DNA of 64,000 nucleotides from Polynucleobacter sp. MWH-UH19D (GTDB lineage Bacteria > Pseudomonadota > Gammaproteobacteria > Burkholderiales > Burkholderiaceae): NCBI RefSeq assembly GCF_040409795.1, contig NZ_CP099571.1, positions 1,488,001 to 1,552,000 on the forward strand. Direction: 5' to 3'. Every line of letters starts with the position of its first letter. Position 1 is the first letter of the stretch. The notes below the pieces were generated by a model. That model searched no databases. It was given only the letters and a program-made list of their open reading frames with translations, and was not told where the DNA came from. Of the stretch, positions 61,918 through 64,000 are shown piece after piece. The position numbers and the translations under genes were made by a program.

Positions 61918-62012
61918 ATGAATCAAACGACCTTAAAGTAAAACCCCTAAAAATCGAGATAAATTTCAAAGGCCCCATTATTGGAATGCAGGCATTTACA
62001 AAATGAAATTTC

Positions 62013-63950
62013 TTAAATTTCTACTTTTGCCCCAAGCTCCACCACTCTATTGGTTGGTATAGAAAAGAAGTCTGAAGGTTTCGCGGCATTTTGATACATC
62101 CATGCAAATAACTTTTCCCTCCAAAGGGCCATTCCAGGTATTGCCGATGGCACAACAGTATCTCTTGCTAAAAAGTATGAGGTTTCCATAGGCTCACAAG
62201 CAATCTCATATTGAGAAGCCAATAAATTCATGATTTGATTAATGTCAGGCGTCTCTTTAAATCCATACATAGCTCTAACTAGATAAACGCCACCACCCAT
62301 CTCTTTTAATTGAATTCTGTCTTTATCTTCAACATATGGGACATCCCAAACACTTATTTTTAAAAAAATTACACGCTTATGAAGCACTTGATTATGTTTT
62401 AGGTTGTGAAGCATTGCCACAGGCACGTAATCCACATGGGCAGTTAAAAATACTGCAGTTCCATTTACACGAATAGGCTCACTAACCAGCAATGATTGAA
62501 TAAATGCTTCCAGTGGAATGCCACCCTCAATCGCTTTTTGCCTTAAAAGCATCCTACCTTTGTACCAAGTAATTAAAAACAAGAAACATAAGGCTCCCAG
62601 CAGCAAGGGGAACCAACCGCCTTCAGCAATTTTTAGTGCATTGGCAGCGAAAAAGGCAACGTCAACAAATAAGAATATGCCGATAACACCAGCAACCAAA
62701 ATGGAGTTCCATTTCCAAACAACACGCATCACAATCGCTGCTAATAGCGTTGTAATAATCATGGTAGTTGTAACTGCAATTCCATAAGCAGCAGCAAGAT
62801 TGCTAGATTGTTTAAATGCCAAAACAACAGCAATAACTAAGGCCAATAACATCCAATTAATCATTGGCATGTATATTTGTCCGACTTCCTTATCTGAGGT
62901 ATAGGCTATCTTCATGCGCGGAACAAACCCGAGCAAAATTGCTTGGCTTGTCATGGAATACGCGCCAGATATCACTGCTTGTGAAGCAATAACGGTTGCC
63001 ATTGTTGCCAAAATGACTAATGTCAAAGTATATGCTTCAGGGACCATTAGAAAAAATGGATTTGCAATGGTTTCTGGATTGCTCAAAATCATCGCTCCTT
63101 GTCCAAAGTAATTAATTAAAAGACAAGGCATTGTTAAAAAGAACCACGCATATTGAATTGGTCTGATTCCAAAATGGCCCATATCGGCATATAAAGCTTC
63201 TGCACCAGTCAGGACTAGAAATACTGCGCCCAAGACAATAAATGCCTGCAGCGAATGTTCGTTTAGAAAATTAATCGCATATATAGGATTAATCGCAAAC
63301 AATATGTTTGGGTTTTCCAAAATATTTACAAGCCCCATCACACCCAATGCCAAAAACCAAATCACCATAATTGGTCCAAACAAGAATCCAACTAAAGCAG
63401 TGCCTTTCTTTTGAATTAAAAATAGCGCAACCAAAATTATCAAAGTAATTGGAATTACATATCGAGTAAACCCGGGCGAAACCACCTCCAAACCTTCAAC
63501 TGCAGAAAGTACTGAGATCGCAGGGGTAATCACAGCATCCCCATAAAACATGCAGGCTCCAAACACCCCCAACATCATGATTGTCAGAGCCCTCTTCGAA
63601 TTTGCTGGGGCCGTTCTTAAAGCTAAGGCCATGAGAGCCAAAATTCCGCCTTCGCCATGGTTATTTGCTCTCATTACAAACAGCACGTATTTGAGTGATA
63701 CCACCAATAGGAATGCCCAAAATACCATTGAGATAACGCCAAATACGGCTTCTGCAGAAAATGGAATTCCATGCTCAGGACTAAAGCATTCCTTTAGAGC
63801 ATACAAAGGACTTGTTCCGATGTCGCCAAATACCACACCAATTGCCGCCAAAGTTAACGCTGGAAGGCTACCTTTGGCGTGGTCATTCCCTTTTAGTTCA
63901 ATAGGGCGCAGTATGTTTGATTGTGAATACTCTGGCTTGCTAATGGACAT
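62013..63950 (-). CDS. kup: Kup-type potassium transporter
   Basis: A 645-residue membrane protein with about 12 helices and a cytoplasmic C-terminal domain of about 150 residues. It has the KUP signature [16 protein letters not shown] near residue 42 and [12 protein letters not shown]. It imports K+ with H+ symport. The start ATG at 63948-63950 is 50 bases from the window edge, so its promoter region is mostly outside. It reads towards the universal stress gene. Confidence 0.95.
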   Translation of the reverse strand: MSISKPEYSQSNILRPIELKGNDHAKGSLPALTLAAIGVVFGDIGTSPLYALKECFSPEHGIPFSAEAVFGVISMVFWAFLLVVSLKYVLFVMRANNHGEGGILALMALALRTAPANSKRALTIMMLGVFGACMFYGDAVITPAISVLSAVEGLEVVSPGFTRYVIPITLIILVALFLIQKKGTALVGFLFGPIMVIWFLALGVMGLVNILENPNILFAINPIYAINFLNEHSLQAFIVLGAVFLVLTGAEALYADMGHFGIRPIQYAWFFLTMPCLLINYFGQGAMILSNPETIANPFFLMVPEAYTLTLVILATMATVIASQAVISGAYSMTSQAILLGFVPRMKIAYTSDKEVGQIYMPMINWMLLALVIAVVLAFKQSSNLAAAYGIAVTTTMIITTLLAAIVMRVVWKWNSILVAGVIGIFLFVDVAFFAANALKIAEGGWFPLLLGALCFLFLITWYKGRMLLRQKAIEGGIPLEAFIQSLLVSEPIRVNGTAVFLTAHVDYVPVAMLHNLKHNQVLHKRVIFLKISVWDVPYVEDKDRIQLKEMGGGVYLVRAMYGFKETPDINQIMNLLASQYEIACEPMETSYFLARDTVVPSAIPGMALWREKLFAWMYQNAAKPSDFFSIPTNRVVELGAKVEI

Positions 63951-64000
63951 GATCTCACTCGGTGATTTAAATGCCCAATCAGATCATGCGCGATGTATCA

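Noticed and set aside
1..64000. tRNA, rRNA, CRISPR, insertion sequence or prophage
   Set aside because: No cloverleaf, repeat-spacer array, transposase or integrase was seen.

Overview
This 64 kb window looks like chromosomal sequence of a betaproteobacterium, most like a Burkholderiaceae of the Polynucleobacter type. That is an inference from three things: Bug-type (TctC) periplasmic receptors, an AT-leaning base composition judged by eye, and a compact layout with many 4-base start/stop overlaps. I saw no rRNA, tRNA, CRISPR array, insertion sequence, integrase or phage gene, and no gene-free stretch over 300 bases. The longest gap, about 258 bases, is at 48597-48854.

Layout. 1-5.9 kb: an MFS transporter, two Bug receptors and an operon with a 2-oxoglutarate/Fe dioxygenase and an AtuA-type protein pair. 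5.9-14 kb: a complete cytochrome c maturation operon (ccmABCDEFGHI) ending in a TAXI-type binding protein. 14-20.6 kb: a MarR/DoxX/flavodoxin operon with tandem operators, a metallo-beta-lactamase-fold hydrolase, a quinone reductase, a histone-deacetylase-like hydrolase, a phasin and a SYLF lipoprotein. 20.7-28.6 kb: ahpC-ahpF, then a cluster of families often linked to light and photo-oxidative stress (DCC protein, chalcone-isomerase-like protein, DUF3833, SDR, and an iron-sulfur photolyase operon with TIGR03643 and a 54-residue DUF2256 protein). 28.5-33.7 kb: HMG-CoA-lyase-like and CoA-transferase genes with a divergent LysR regulator, a nitroreductase and an outer-membrane barrel. 33.8-36.7 kb: htpG and hsp20 back to back under sigma-32-like promoters that share one palindrome.

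36.7-58 kb is dominated by phosphate economy. It holds ppk2, ppx, an alkaline phosphatase-MgtC operon, an arsenate reductase, the complete pstSCAB-phoU-phoB-phoR operon and a CDP-diacylglycerol diphosphatase. It also holds a lipid locus, with a PlsC-like acyltransferase divergent from a PlcP-like phosphoesterase, an Agt-like glycosyltransferase, diacylglycerol kinase and an OlsB-like acyltransferase. Tandem 11-base repeats resembling PhoB boxes lie upstream of pstS, the alkaline phosphatase, plcP, ppk2, ppx and an uncharacterised 60-residue protein. Together these suggest that on phosphate starvation the cell raises uptake, scavenges phosphoesters, manages polyphosphate and replaces phospholipids with glyco- and possibly ornithine-type lipids.

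58-64 kb: a choloylglycine-hydrolase-family enzyme, a haloacid-dehalogenase-like enzyme, a DUF486 membrane protein, a double ChrR-type cupin, a universal stress protein with a perfect FNR-type site upstream, and the Kup potassium transporter at the right edge.
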